NCBI GenBank assembly: GCA_024699055.1
Contig: JAILQG010000048.1
Location: 1-44,300 of the forward strand
Length of the DNA: 44,300 nt
From: Bacteroidales bacterium
Lineage (GTDB): Bacteria; Bacteroidota; Bacteroidia; Bacteroidales; UBA932
Reading direction: 5' to 3'
Shown here in pieces: positions 32,695-41,752 of the stretch. Numbering within the stretch: the stretch's first letter is position 1; each line of letters opens with the position of its first letter. The translations under genes were made by a program, and so were the position numbers. A model generated the notes under the pieces. The model was given only the letters and a program-made list of their open reading frames with translations. It had not been told where the DNA came from and did no database searches.

Positions 32695-33975
32695 ATGGCA
32701 GGACAAAGAGAAAGTTTCGGCAACCGCTTCGTGGTTGTAATGGCCCTCGCCGGGTCTGCAATAGGCCTCGGTAACATCTGGCGCTTCCCCTACATGGTAG
32801 GCAAGCACGGCGGCGCGGCCTTCATCCTGGTGTACATAATCTGCTGCCTGCTCATTTCTCTCCCTGTCTTCTTCGCCGAAGGCATCCTGGGTAAAAGCAC
32901 CCGCCTGAACCCGCTCGGAGCCATGAAAAAAGTGGCCCCGAAGTGGAGCTGGGCGGGCTATATGGGCATCCTGGCGGCGTTCGTCATCACTTCCTACTAC
33001 AGCGTGGTGGGCGGCTGGAGCCTGGACTATCTGGTGCGTTCCGTCTTCGGCGGCTTCAGCGGCCTGTCGTTTGAAGCCTCGGCCGGCATCTTCAAGCAGA
33101 TGTCCTCGTCGGCCTGGGAATGCCTGCTGTGCTTCTTCGTCTTCCTTTTGCTCACCGCCGTCATAGTGGTGCTGGGAGTTCAGAAGGGCATAGGAAACTT
33201 TTCGAAGGTGATGATGCCGCTGCTGTTCGTGATGATGGTGGTCATCGCCGTGCGTTCGCTGTCCCTTCCCGGAAGCAGGGATGGGCTCGAGTACCTGTTC
33301 AAGCCCGACTTCTCGAAACTCGACCTGCCCGGCATAGCCGCGGCGCTGGGGCAGAGTTTCTTCTCGCTCTCGCTCGGAGTGGGGTGTGTAATCACCTATG
33401 CTTCATACATGAAAGAAGACGAGAAGATCCTTCCCACGAGCCTGTGGGCAGCATTCTTCGACACCATCTTCGCCCTGCTGGCCGGCCTTGCCATCATGCC
33501 GGCGGTCTTCTCGGTGGAAGGCCTCGAGCCCGGCGCCGGTCCGTCGCTGGTGTATGAAACCCTGCCGGTGATCTTCTCCCGCATGGGGCCGGTCATTCCC
33601 GTGGTGTTCTTCCTCGCCGTGCTCATAGCCGCGCTCACCTCATCCATATCGATGTACGAGGTGGTCGTGGCCTGGCTTGTGGACGAAAAGAAATTCAGCC
33701 GCATGAAGGCCGTGGTAACGGTGTTCGTCAGCGCCCTCGTGCTCGGCTCGCTCTGCGCCCTGCTTCCGAAGGTGTTCAGTGCCTGCGATTTCGCTACGAG
33801 CAACATCTTCATGACGCTCGGAGCCTTCGTGTTCACGGTTGTGGTGGGCTGGAAGATGCCCAGGAAAGTGGCCGCCGAAACCTTCGGAAGCCGCATCTAT
33901 CCCTTCGTGCACTTCCTTGTCAAGTGGGTTGCCCCCGTGGCCATCGCGGTCATCGCGGTGACTAATCTGCTTTAG
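32695..33975 (+). CDS. Sodium-dependent NSS-family transporter
   Basis: The protein has 426 residues with about 11 membrane helices. It belongs to the neurotransmitter:sodium symporter family (LeuT fold). ALAGSAIGLGNIWRFPYM in the first helix (17-34) is the unwound, substrate- and Na-binding segment. SYYSVVGGWSLDYLV, SFFSLSLGVGCVITYASYM (helix 6 type) and SSISMYEVVVAWLVDE (helix 8 type) also fit. Such transporters import amino acids; the substrate is not predictable here. It follows folA by 6 nt and its end overlaps the convergent yfhO stop by 4 nt. Confidence 0.93.
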   Translation: MAGQRESFGNRFVVVMALAGSAIGLGNIWRFPYMVGKHGGAAFILVYIICCLLISLPVFFAEGILGKSTRLNPLGAMKKVAPKWSWAGYMGILAAFVITSYYSVVGGWSLDYLVRSVFGGFSGLSFEASAGIFKQMSSSAWECLLCFFVFLLLTAVIVVLGVQKGIGNFSKVMMPLLFVMMVVIAVRSLSLPGSRDGLEYLFKPDFSKLDLPGIAAALGQSFFSLSLGVGCVITYASYMKEDEKILPTSLWAAFFDTIFALLAGLAIMPAVFSVEGLEPGAGPSLVYETLPVIFSRMGPVIPVVFFLAVLIAALTSSISMYEVVVAWLVDEKKFSRMKAVVTVFVSALVLGSLCALLPKVFSACDFATSNIFMTLGAFVFTVVVGWKMPRKVAAETFGSRIYPFVHFLVKWVAPVAIAVIAVTNLL

Positions 33976-36317
33976 TCTTTCTTAGTCTTGAATATCATCA
34001 GGGCTGCCGCAGCGAGGACTGCGAGCAGCGCCAGGATGGAGCAAATCAGAGAGACGGTCTTTCCCGTAGCATACGATTCCGGCTGGAACCGCATTACCAG
34101 GTCGTGCTCTCCGGACGGCACTGTGGCCGAGCGTAAAACCTTGTCGGACAGCGATATGGGCAGAACCTCGCCGGTGTCGGCCACCGTCAGTTTCCAACCT
34201 GCCGGGTAATAGACTTCACTGAACACCGCCTTCGCCTGGACGGGCGAGGAGTAGTGGTACCTGAGCTCGTTGGGGGCGTATGAAGTGAGCGCTATCGAGG
34301 CTTCCGGAGCCCCTTCGAACCAGGCGTTCCCGCGGGCGTGGGGATACGGAACCGGAGGCGCTTCGCCGTTGATTATGATATACTTGCAGTTGAGGTTCGC
34401 CAAACCCTCCAGGTACGGCATATTGGCTATGGCCTCTTCCATGGATTCGGCGCTTCGCAGCGATGTGCGCAGTGCATTTATGTCGGCCATCAGCTGGCCG
34501 TCGATGTATTCCTGATAGAGCTGCAGTTTGGCGGGGGAGTAGCCTCCGATGCTCTTGTGCCAGTACGAAGGATGCGAGTCGTTGAAGGTGTTCACGGTGA
34601 GGTCGAGCACCCTGTAGGACGGATCCTTGAGCGACAGCAGCACCTGGTCCACCGGCCTCTGGTTGAACTGGGCGGTGAAGTTGCGCGGGGTGGTGAAGTC
34701 GTCCTCGTTGAGGTAGCGCTTGCCGATTACGAACATGCTCACTATGGCCAGCACACAGACGCCCAGGGCCGCCCAAAGCCTGGATTTTTCCTTCTTGAAA
34801 CCCCACCAGAGCAGGGCCCATGAAGCGGCTATGAGGATTCCGGCAGTGATGGCGTCGGTCCTCAGCAGAGACATCCTGTCGGCCACGAGGGCATCCACCA
34901 GCACTTTCGGGTTGGCGGAGTCGGAGGCGCTCTCGAACGTGCCCGCTATCGACGGGAACAGTGCTACCAGCAGGCAGAAGCCGGCCGTGAGACCCAGCGC
35001 CCAGAGCGAAGCCTTCTTGAACCGGGCTTCGGGGATATCGCCCTTGACTATCCTGTCCAGCACCAGGAAGCCCAGCAGCGGCATCGTGAACTGCAGTATC
35101 ACCAGCGCCATCGAAACGGTCCTGAATTTATTGTAGAGCGGCAGCGCGGCCATCGCCAGCTTGGTGAAGGCCAGGAAATGGTTGCCTACCGCCAGCAGGA
35201 TGGCCAGCACCGTGGCCGCCAGCAGCCACCAGCGCTCCCTTCCCTTGTAGCAGAACAGCCCGAGCAGGAAGAGGAAGACGGTAATGGCTCCGATGTACAT
35301 CGGACCGGCGGTGAAGGGCTGCGGACCCCAGTAGAGGGGCATGTTCTTCGACACTTCGCGCAGATTCGCCTGCCCGGCGCTCTTTAGAAGCTTGTAAGTC
35401 TCGGAATCCGGCCCTACCTCACCGGCGGAGGAGCCTCCGTTGTAATTGGGTATCATGAGGTTGGGGAGCTCTTCCCAGCCGTAGCTCCAGGCGGTGGCGT
35501 AGTCGATGTCGAGCCCCTTGGTCTCGCCGGAAGACTTGCCTCCCCTCATCGAATACTGGGTGTACTCCCAGGTGGGGATGAGCTTGTTGGCATTGGTGCC
35601 GAGGCCGACCATTCCGAGCGCGAAGAGCAGCGCGGTGGCTGCAAAGAAGCGCCCGAGCTTTTCTTTCTTCACCAGCAGGCCGATGAGCTCCACCAGTACG
35701 AACAGGAAAATGATGATGGCCAGATAATACGTGATCTGAGGATGGTTGGCCTTCACCTGGCAGTTCACCGCAAATCCGAAGAGGGCCGCACCCAGGAGCA
35801 TTCCGGGCCATTTCTTTGCCCTGTAGGTATATACGAGGGCTGCCAGCGCCCATGGGACGAGCGCGATGGCCTGCATCTTGGTATTGTGCCCCACCTGGAT
35901 TATCTGGAAGTTGTAGGCGCAGAAGGTGACGGCCACCGCGCCGCCTGCGGCTATCAGCGGATTGACCCCGAAGGCCAGCAGCAGGAGGAAGGCTCCCAGA
36001 AGCGAAACGAACAGATAGGTGGCGGGTCGTTTGCCGGTGTTCATGAGCAGATCGTAGAACCACAAGGTGAGGTCGCCGTCCCGGGGCTGGTCGAAGGAGA
36101 TGACGGGCATGCCGCCGAACATCGACTCGGTCCAGGCGGTCTTGTCGTCCGGGTGGGCGGCATTCCATTCCCTGGTCTCATGCGCCATTCCGAGATAGCC
36201 CGAAATGTCGCTCTGGTTCACTATCTTACCGCCGAGAACCTGCGGTACGAAGCCATAGGACAGCACCAGGAAACCCAGCACTATCAGTACGTAGGTGAGT
36301 ATTTTTTTCCAGTTCAT
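33972..36317 (-). CDS. YfhO-family membrane protein
   Basis: The protein has 781 residues. There is an N-terminal helix, then about 12 further helices in a GT-C-like arrangement. Key segments are GGKIVNQSDISGYLGMAHETREW at the first extracytoplasmic loop, FGGMPVISFDQPRDGD, and a final periplasmic domain before the last helix (LICSILALLAVLAAAALMIF). YfhO proteins are linked to glycosylation of lipoteichoic acid or other envelope glycans in Gram-positives. In Bacteroidota the acceptor is unknown. It is translationally coupled to a GT4 glycosyltransferase (4-nt overlap) and, through it, to mutS, which supports a role in envelope glycan modification. Confidence 0.88.
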   Translation of the reverse strand: MNWKKILTYVLIVLGFLVLSYGFVPQVLGGKIVNQSDISGYLGMAHETREWNAAHPDDKTAWTESMFGGMPVISFDQPRDGDLTLWFYDLLMNTGKRPATYLFVSLLGAFLLLLAFGVNPLIAAGGAVAVTFCAYNFQIIQVGHNTKMQAIALVPWALAALVYTYRAKKWPGMLLGAALFGFAVNCQVKANHPQITYYLAIIIFLFVLVELIGLLVKKEKLGRFFAATALLFALGMVGLGTNANKLIPTWEYTQYSMRGGKSSGETKGLDIDYATAWSYGWEELPNLMIPNYNGGSSAGEVGPDSETYKLLKSAGQANLREVSKNMPLYWGPQPFTAGPMYIGAITVFLFLLGLFCYKGRERWWLLAATVLAILLAVGNHFLAFTKLAMAALPLYNKFRTVSMALVILQFTMPLLGFLVLDRIVKGDIPEARFKKASLWALGLTAGFCLLVALFPSIAGTFESASDSANPKVLVDALVADRMSLLRTDAITAGILIAASWALLWWGFKKEKSRLWAALGVCVLAIVSMFVIGKRYLNEDDFTTPRNFTAQFNQRPVDQVLLSLKDPSYRVLDLTVNTFNDSHPSYWHKSIGGYSPAKLQLYQEYIDGQLMADINALRTSLRSAESMEEAIANMPYLEGLANLNCKYIIINGEAPPVPYPHARGNAWFEGAPEASIALTSYAPNELRYHYSSPVQAKAVFSEVYYPAGWKLTVADTGEVLPISLSDKVLRSATVPSGEHDLVMRFQPESYATGKTVSLICSILALLAVLAAAALMIFKTKKD

Positions 36318-37579
36318 ATCGATTCGAAGAGATTGACCATTTTGCCGGTGAGGGTGCGGCGGGAATAATCCTCGATGCCTTTCCCTTCAGCCTTGAAGCC
36401 GCCATCCTTCACCTTACAGATGAAATCGGCCATGGCTTCGCTGCGGGGCCAGTCCAGCATAACTCCAGCGCCTGTGTCGGAGAGCATCCTTGCGGCGGCC
36501 CCGTCTTCCTGGCCTATGCCGAGCACCGGCTTTTGGGCGGCCAGATACTCGAATATCTTTCCCGGGAGGACCTTCCTGTATTCGGGCTCCTTCCGCAGTG
36601 GCAGGATGAGCAGGTCGGCGTTCTGCAGCTCCTTCACCGAGTCTTCGTGGTTCAGGTATCCCAGTACGCTGAGATGGTCGTCGAGCCCGCGGGCCTTTAT
36701 GGCCTCCAGGATTTCCGGGTCCACCTTGCCGGCGAGCCTGATGTCCAGACTGTCCTTGAACGGAAGGGCGGAGAGGGCGTCCCACAGCGCAAGCGGATTG
36801 CCGTCGCTGGCGAAGAGCCCGGTGTGGACTATCCTGAAAGTGCCTTCGTGCGCTTCCGTGCGGTCCGGCGCGAAGTCGTCGGAGTCGTAACCGTTGGTGA
36901 TCAGGTGCACCGGAGTTTTAGTTGCGGCCTCGAAATCGGCCTGCACGAGCGGCGTCACAGACACTATCGCAGTAGCTTCGTCAAGCACGGATTGCTCCAG
37001 CTCGATATGCTTGCGCTCCGCCGTTTTACTGAGCCCTAAATGTTTGAAATAGAATATCTTGGTCCATGGATCGCGGAAATCTGCCACCCACGGCAGGCCG
37101 GTAGCGCGGTGAAGGTCGCGGCCAATCAGGTGCATGCTCTGCGGCGGGCCGGTGGACACTATCACGTCTACCGGATGCTCCTTCAGGTATTTCTTCAGGA
37201 ACCGCACCGAGGGCTTCACCCACCAGATGCGCGGGTCAGGCACGAAACAGTTGCCCCTTACGGCCAGCGCCAGCTTCTGCTTGAAGCTCTTTTCCTGGCC
37301 GTTCACCGGGTTTACTCCGGCACCTTTCCCGCTGCCCTTTCCCATGAGCTTGCGGGCAAGGGCGTAGGGTTCTGTGATATGTGTCTTGACGATTTCGGCC
37401 TCGGCCGGGATGTCCGCCAGAAGGCTGTCGTCAACGGCCAGCTGTTCCGGATTATCGGGGGTGTAGATTACCGGCTGCCAGCCGAATTCCGGCAGATGCC
37501 GCGAAAACTTCACCCAGCGCTGCACGCCGCTCCCGCCGGTAGGGGGCCAATAGTATGTGATAATCAACGCCCTTTTCAT
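36314..37579 (-). CDS. GT4-type glycosyltransferase
   Basis: The protein has 421 residues. It shows the GT-B layout: an N-terminal domain with YYWPPTGGSGVQRWVKF (residues 9-25) and VSTGPPQSMHLIG, the acceptor-side DFRDPWTK, and a C-terminal donor domain with ITNGYD, LSVLGYLNHEDSVKELQNAD, LILPLRKEPEYRKVLPGKIFEYLA and the Glu-rich EX7E-type end of that segment. No signal peptide or membrane helix was seen, so a cytosolic enzyme acting at the membrane is likely. Donor sugar unknown. It starts 4 nt inside the mutS end and overlaps yfhO by 4 nt, so it is translationally coupled on both sides. Confidence 0.88.
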   Translation of the reverse strand: MKRALIITYYWPPTGGSGVQRWVKFSRHLPEFGWQPVIYTPDNPEQLAVDDSLLADIPAEAEIVKTHITEPYALARKLMGKGSGKGAGVNPVNGQEKSFKQKLALAVRGNCFVPDPRIWWVKPSVRFLKKYLKEHPVDVIVSTGPPQSMHLIGRDLHRATGLPWVADFRDPWTKIFYFKHLGLSKTAERKHIELEQSVLDEATAIVSVTPLVQADFEAATKTPVHLITNGYDSDDFAPDRTEAHEGTFRIVHTGLFASDGNPLALWDALSALPFKDSLDIRLAGKVDPEILEAIKARGLDDHLSVLGYLNHEDSVKELQNADLLILPLRKEPEYRKVLPGKIFEYLAAQKPVLGIGQEDGAAARMLSDTGAGVMLDWPRSEAMADFICKVKDGGFKAEGKGIEDYSRRTLTGKMVNLFESI

Positions 37580-40185
37580 AGGCCTGTCTCTTTTTTCATC
37601 TTGCGGAGCAGGTCGAAGGCCTGCATCGGGGTCATATTGTCGAGGTCGGCTGCCTCCAGCTCCGAACGGATGGCGCCCAGGGTGGGATCGTCCAGCTGGA
37701 ACAGGCTCAGCTGAAGGCTTCCGTCTTCATGCAGTTCGCCGCTCCTGGCCAGGCTGCGGGCGCTGTTCTCGCGGTTTTCGAGCATGTGAAGGGTCTCCTC
37801 GGCGCTGTCCACGATCTCGCGCGGCATGCCGGCCATGCGGGCCACATGGATACCGAAGCTGTGCGACACCCCGCCCGGCTCCAGCTTGCGCAGGAACAGC
37901 ACGTCGTGCCCTTCTTCCCGGATTGCGATATGGAAGTTCTTCACGCGCGGGAACTGCTCTTCCATGTCGTTGAGCTCGTGATAGTGGGTGGCGAACAGGG
38001 TCTTGGCGCCCTTTCCCGACTTGTGGATGTATTCCACCAGGGCGCGGGCGATGCTCATGCCGTCATAGGTGGAGGTGCCGCGCCCGATTTCGTCGAGCAG
38101 CACCAGCGAGCGCGCCGAGAGGTTGTGCATGATCATCGACGTCTCCAGCATCTCCACCATGAAGGTGGATTCGCCGCGGGAGATGTTGTCGGTGGCGCCC
38201 ACACGGGTGAATATCTTGTCGAAATAGCCGAAGCGGGCGGATGCCGCGGGCACGAACGACCCCGTCTGGGCCATGAGCACTATGAGTGCGGTCTGGCGCA
38301 GCAGGGCCGACTTTCCCGACATGTTGGGGCCGGTGAGTATCATTATCTGGGTGCTGGACGAGTCCATGTAGACGTCGTTCGGCACGTATTCCTCGCCCGG
38401 GGGCATGAGGGTTTCGATAACCGGATGGCGGCCCGCCTTGATGTCGAGGATGCTGCTGCCGTCTACCACAGGCCGGCAGTAATTCCGGTCGAGGGCCTGC
38501 CTGGCGAAGCCCTGGAGCACGTCCAGCGTCGCCACGACGCGGCAGTTGGCCTGGATGTCGCGGATGCTCTCCTGTACCCTGCCCACCAGTGCGGCATATA
38601 TCTCCCCTTCCATGCGACTGATGTCGTCTTCGGCCGTGAGAATCTTCTCTTCGTATTCCTTGAGTTCCTCGGTGATATAGCGTTCGGCGTTGACGAGGGT
38701 CTGCTTGCGCACCCATTCAGGGGGCACCTGGCCCTTGAAGCTGTTGCGCACTTCGATATAGTAGCCGAAGACGTTGTTGTAGCCTATCTTGAGGCTGCCG
38801 ATGCCGGTCCTGGCGGCCTCCCTTTCCTGCATCTGCAGCAGATATCCCTTGCCGCCTGCGGAGATGTCGCGCAGCTCGTCGAGCCTGGCGTCCACGCCGC
38901 GGGCGATCACTTCGCCCTTGCCTATCTGCACGGCGGGATTCTCCGCCATTGTGGAGGTGATTTCTTTAAGCAGGGCGCTGTAGTTCTTCATCCCACGCAG
39001 TAGTTTCTGCAATGCCGCCGGCGCCTCTTCGTCGCAGAGGGTGCGGATGGGCTGCATCTGCGCGAGCGACCTGCCGAGCTGCATCATTTCACGCGGGAGT
39101 ATCCTGCCGGTCGCCGCGCGGGAGATTATCCTTTCAAGGTCTCCTACATTTTCTATAAGTCCGCGAAGTTCAGAGAGTTTCTGCTCGTTTCCAGTGAAGA
39201 ACCCGACGATGTCGTAACGCTCGTTCAGGGCGTTCCGGTCCATTATGGGCATTGCCAGCCACTGCCGAAGCAGACGGGCGCCCATGGGGGAGGAGCATCG
39301 GTCGATGGTCTCCGCCAGGCTCACCCCCTCCCTGCCGGCGCTGCTCTGGAAGATTTCGAGGTTCCGGAAGGTGAAACGGTCCATCCAGACGAAACGGCCC
39401 TCTTCGATGCGGGAGAGGCTGCAGATGTTCCTGAGGCCCGAGTGCTCCGTCTGTTCGAGGTAGATGACCAGCGCGCCGGCCGCCGTGACCGCCAGCGGAT
39501 ACGAATCCACGCCGAAGCCCTTGAGGCTGCCGGTCCCGAGCTGCTTTAGAAGCTTGTCTTCAGCCGCTTCCTGAACGAACGCCCACTCGTCCAGCGGGGT
39601 TATGTAGATGTCGGGGAATTTCTCCCTTGCCGCCTTGGCGTAGTCGCGCCGCACCACCAGTTCCTTGGGATTGAAGGTGTCTGCGAGGGTGTGGATGTAT
39701 TCCACGGTGCCCTGTGCCACCTGGAAGGTGCCGGTACTCACGTCGAGGAAGGCCGCCCCGCAGTTTCCGGCGCCGTCGAAGGCCATGCCGCAGAGGAAGT
39801 TGTGCTCTTTCTGCTCCAGCATCCCGTCGCTGAACGCCACGCCGGGCGTAAGGATTTCGGTGATGCCGCGTTTGACCAGCTTGTTCTTGGCCAGCTTGGG
39901 GTCTTCCAGCTGATCGCAGATGGCCACTTTGTAACCTGCGCGCACGAGGCGCGGGAGATATTGCTGAATGGCGTGATGCGGCACCCCTGCCATGGCCACT
40001 TCCCCCTTTTCGCCGTTGCTGCGATGGGTCTGGACCAGCCCCAGCACTTTGCTCACCAGCACGGCGTCGTCGGAGTAGGTCTCATAGAAATCCCCCACCC
40101 TGTACAGCAGGATGGCCTCGGGGTGCTGCGCCTTGATGGCGAAGTACTGCCTGAGCATGGGGGTATCTTCCTGTTTTTTGGCCAT
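37576..40185 (-). CDS. mutS: DNA mismatch repair protein MutS
   Basis: The protein has 869 residues from ATG 40185. An ATG six codons upstream would lie in front of the -7 box. The mismatch-reading motif F33-Y-E35 is in GDFYETYSDDA. Walker A TGPNMSGKS is at 618-626, and DEIGRGTSTYDGMSIA (Walker B and signature region) and ATHYHEL are present. The connector, core and clamp domains and the C-terminal helix-turn-helix (ending LDDPTLGAIRSELEAADLDNM) are complete. It heads a transcript with a glycosyltransferase and yfhO, coupled by ATGA overlaps, so repair and envelope genes would be coexpressed. Confidence 0.97.
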   Translation of the reverse strand: MAKKQEDTPMLRQYFAIKAQHPEAILLYRVGDFYETYSDDAVLVSKVLGLVQTHRSNGEKGEVAMAGVPHHAIQQYLPRLVRAGYKVAICDQLEDPKLAKNKLVKRGITEILTPGVAFSDGMLEQKEHNFLCGMAFDGAGNCGAAFLDVSTGTFQVAQGTVEYIHTLADTFNPKELVVRRDYAKAAREKFPDIYITPLDEWAFVQEAAEDKLLKQLGTGSLKGFGVDSYPLAVTAAGALVIYLEQTEHSGLRNICSLSRIEEGRFVWMDRFTFRNLEIFQSSAGREGVSLAETIDRCSSPMGARLLRQWLAMPIMDRNALNERYDIVGFFTGNEQKLSELRGLIENVGDLERIISRAATGRILPREMMQLGRSLAQMQPIRTLCDEEAPAALQKLLRGMKNYSALLKEITSTMAENPAVQIGKGEVIARGVDARLDELRDISAGGKGYLLQMQEREAARTGIGSLKIGYNNVFGYYIEVRNSFKGQVPPEWVRKQTLVNAERYITEELKEYEEKILTAEDDISRMEGEIYAALVGRVQESIRDIQANCRVVATLDVLQGFARQALDRNYCRPVVDGSSILDIKAGRHPVIETLMPPGEEYVPNDVYMDSSSTQIMILTGPNMSGKSALLRQTALIVLMAQTGSFVPAASARFGYFDKIFTRVGATDNISRGESTFMVEMLETSMIMHNLSARSLVLLDEIGRGTSTYDGMSIARALVEYIHKSGKGAKTLFATHYHELNDMEEQFPRVKNFHIAIREEGHDVLFLRKLEPGGVSHSFGIHVARMAGMPREIVDSAEETLHMLENRENSARSLARSGELHEDGSLQLSLFQLDDPTLGAIRSELEAADLDNMTPMQAFDLLRKMKKETGL

Positions 40186-40191
40186 ATCACA

Positions 40192-40199
40192 CAAATTTA
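40192..40199 (-). promoter_or_regulatory. -7 promoter box for mutS, near-leaderless
   Basis: TAAATTTG on the minus strand matches TAnnTTTG and ends 6 nt before the ATG at 40185. No -33 match is found; the region upstream is the terminator at 40218-40246. Confidence 0.5.
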
Positions 40200-40217
40200 G
40201 CAAAAAATATCAAAATA

Positions 40218-40246
40218 GAGGCCGACTGATTGCTTCAGCCGGCCTC
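40218..40246 (-). terminator. Intrinsic terminator of the acyltransferase/small membrane protein operon
   Basis: Arms GAGGCCGACTG (40218-40228) and CAGCCGGCCTC (40236-40246), 11 bp with one mismatch, and a 7-nt loop. On the minus strand a T-rich tail (TATTTTGATATTTTTT) follows. It lies 24 nt after the small gene's stop. Confidence 0.75.
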
Positions 40247-40270
40247 TTTCAAAAATCTTAACCGTACGCC

Positions 40271-40459
40271 TTATTTGAACCACTCGGTGAGATGATCCTT
40301 TGCGTAGAAGTAGTAGACCGCCAGGCCGATCCAGCTGAGGAGGAGGACGGCGACACTGGTGATGATCTTACCGGCGGTGGAAATGGGCTTCTTGATGATG
40401 TCAAGTACAGCCAGCACTGCGAGGACTATGCCTGCGACGTAAATGATTGAGGATAACAT
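40271..40459 (-). CDS. Small membrane protein with PLDc_N-like fold
   Basis: The protein has 62 residues and two membrane helices (about 5-20 and 32-52). SWIGLAVYYFYAKDHL at the end resembles the small PLDc_N (phospholipase-D nuclease N-terminal) motif found as stand-alone membrane proteins in Bacteroidota. No catalytic HKD motif is present. It is 3 nt from the acyltransferase-type gene upstream and followed by a terminator, so it is the last gene of a two-gene operon. Function unknown; a membrane partner in sphingolipid synthesis is only a contextual guess. Confidence 0.7.
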   Translation of the reverse strand: MLSSIIYVAGIVLAVLAVLDIIKKPISTAGKIITSVAVLLLSWIGLAVYYFYAKDHLTEWFK

Positions 40460-40462
40460 GGT

Positions 40463-41653
40463 TTACTTGATTATTTCGAGTTGTTTGAAAATCCGGGTGA
40501 TGATGTCGATGGCTTCGTCGAGCTGTTCCATCGTGTGGGTGGCCATGAGGGCGAAGCGGATGATGACGCTGTCCTGGGGCACTGCGGGCGGGATAACCGG
40601 GGTGATGAACACGCCCTCGTCGAGTGCCAGCTTCACGGCGGTGAGAGCCTTTTCGGTGTCGCGCACGAAGAGCGGGAAGATGGGAGACTGGGTGTGCCCG
40701 ATGTCGAACCCGCGCCTGATGAACTCGTCGTGGGCGTGGTTGGTGAGGTCCCACAGGTGCTGGATGCGTTCCGGTTCGGAGGTCATGATGTCGATGGCCT
40801 TGCTCACCGCGGCCACGTTTGCGGGAGGCATGCTGGCGCTGAAGATGAGCGAACGGGAGTTGTGCTTGAGGTAGTTCATCGTGGTCTTGTCGGTGGCAAT
40901 GAAGCCGCCGAGCGAGCCGAAACTCTTGCTGAAGGTGCCCATTATGAGGTCTACCTTGTCGGTAAGGCCGAAGTGGCTCGCGGTACCGCGGCCGCCTTCG
41001 CCGATGACGCCGAACGCATGGGCGTCGTCCAGCATGACCGCCGCCCTGTACTTCTCGGCCAGTGCGCAAATTTCGGGCAGGGGGGCGATGTCGCCTTCCA
41101 TCGAGAAGATGCCGTCCACCACTATCAGTTTGGGCGCCCTTCTGGGGGCGAGGCGCAGCTTCTGCTCGAGGTTGCGCATGTCGTTGTGGGCGAACTTGAA
41201 GGTCTTGCCGAAGCCCAGGCGGGCGCCGTCGATGATGCAGGCGTGGTCGAGGGCGTCGAGATATATGAAACTGTCGCGGAAGCTCAGGCAGCTTACCACG
41301 CCGAGGTTGGTCTGGAAACCGGTGCTGTATGTCACCGCCTCGTCTTTGCCGACGAGCTTCGCGAGTTTCTCTTCAAGCTCAAGATGGATGTCGAGGGTGC
41401 CGTTGAGGAAGCGGGAGCCGGAACAGGAAGTGCCGTATTTTTTGATGGCCTCGATTGCGGCCTCTTTGAGGCGGGGGTCGTCGGAAAGTCCGAGGTAGGA
41501 ATTCGAGCCGAACATGAGCACTTTTTTGCCCTTCATGTCGACCACTGGATCCTGCCCGGATTCGATAGGTCTGTAATATGGATATATGCCTTTAGCCTTG
41601 ACTTCCTGCGGCAGGGTATACTGCCCACAGCGTTCCAGGAGCGGATGGTTCAT
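40463..41653 (-). CDS. Serine palmitoyltransferase-type PLP enzyme (alpha-oxoamine synthase)
   Basis: The protein has 396 residues. It is a PLP-dependent enzyme that condenses an amino acid with an acyl-CoA. PLP Lys K243 lies in GTFSKSFGSLGG. LDDAHAFGVIGEGGRG, VDGIFSMEGDIAPLPEIC, GSNSYLGLSDDPRL and SGSRFLNGTLDIHLELE are family motifs. The candidates are serine palmitoyltransferase (sphingolipid start), glycine C-acetyltransferase (Kbl) and BioF. Bacteroidota make sphingolipids and carry such a gene; there is no tdh or bio gene beside it, so Spt is preferred but not certain. It shares a transcript with the small membrane protein 3 nt downstream. Confidence 0.85.
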   Translation of the reverse strand: MNHPLLERCGQYTLPQEVKAKGIYPYYRPIESGQDPVVDMKGKKVLMFGSNSYLGLSDDPRLKEAAIEAIKKYGTSCSGSRFLNGTLDIHLELEEKLAKLVGKDEAVTYSTGFQTNLGVVSCLSFRDSFIYLDALDHACIIDGARLGFGKTFKFAHNDMRNLEQKLRLAPRRAPKLIVVDGIFSMEGDIAPLPEICALAEKYRAAVMLDDAHAFGVIGEGGRGTASHFGLTDKVDLIMGTFSKSFGSLGGFIATDKTTMNYLKHNSRSLIFSASMPPANVAAVSKAIDIMTSEPERIQHLWDLTNHAHDEFIRRGFDIGHTQSPIFPLFVRDTEKALTAVKLALDEGVFITPVIPPAVPQDSVIIRFALMATHTMEQLDEAIDIITRIFKQLEIIK

Positions 41654-41676
41654 GGTTTGTACACTTGTTTAGGATG

Positions 41677-41684
41677 CAAATATA
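41677..41684 (-). promoter_or_regulatory. -7 promoter box for the acyltransferase operon
   Basis: TATATTTG on the minus strand is a perfect match, 23 nt before the ATG at 41653; TTTT at 41704-41707 is a weak -33 match 19 bp upstream. Confidence 0.55.
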
Positions 41685-41705
41685 GACAAATTTTGCAATA
41701 TGAAA

Positions 41706-41731
41706 AACGGCCCGTTTTGATACGGACCGTT
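41706..41731 (-). terminator. Intrinsic terminator of the small lipoprotein gene
   Basis: Arms AACGGCCCG (41706-41714) and CGGACCGTT (41723-41731) with an 8-nt loop and one mismatch or G-U pair. On the minus strand the stem is followed by TTTT then CATATTG. It lies 21 nt after the stop of the gene ending at 41753. Confidence 0.65.
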
Positions 41732-41752
41732 CATATCGGGAAGGTGTTTGTG

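Noticed and set aside
36318..37579. A dedicated polysaccharide locus around the glycosyltransferase
   Set aside because: Only one glycosyltransferase and one YfhO-type protein are present, with no flippase, polymerase or sugar-nucleotide genes.
40463..41653. Calling the PLP enzyme glycine C-acetyltransferase (kbl) or bioF
   Set aside because: Sequence motifs do not separate the subfamilies by eye, and no tdh or biotin gene is adjacent; sphingolipid synthesis fits the lineage better.
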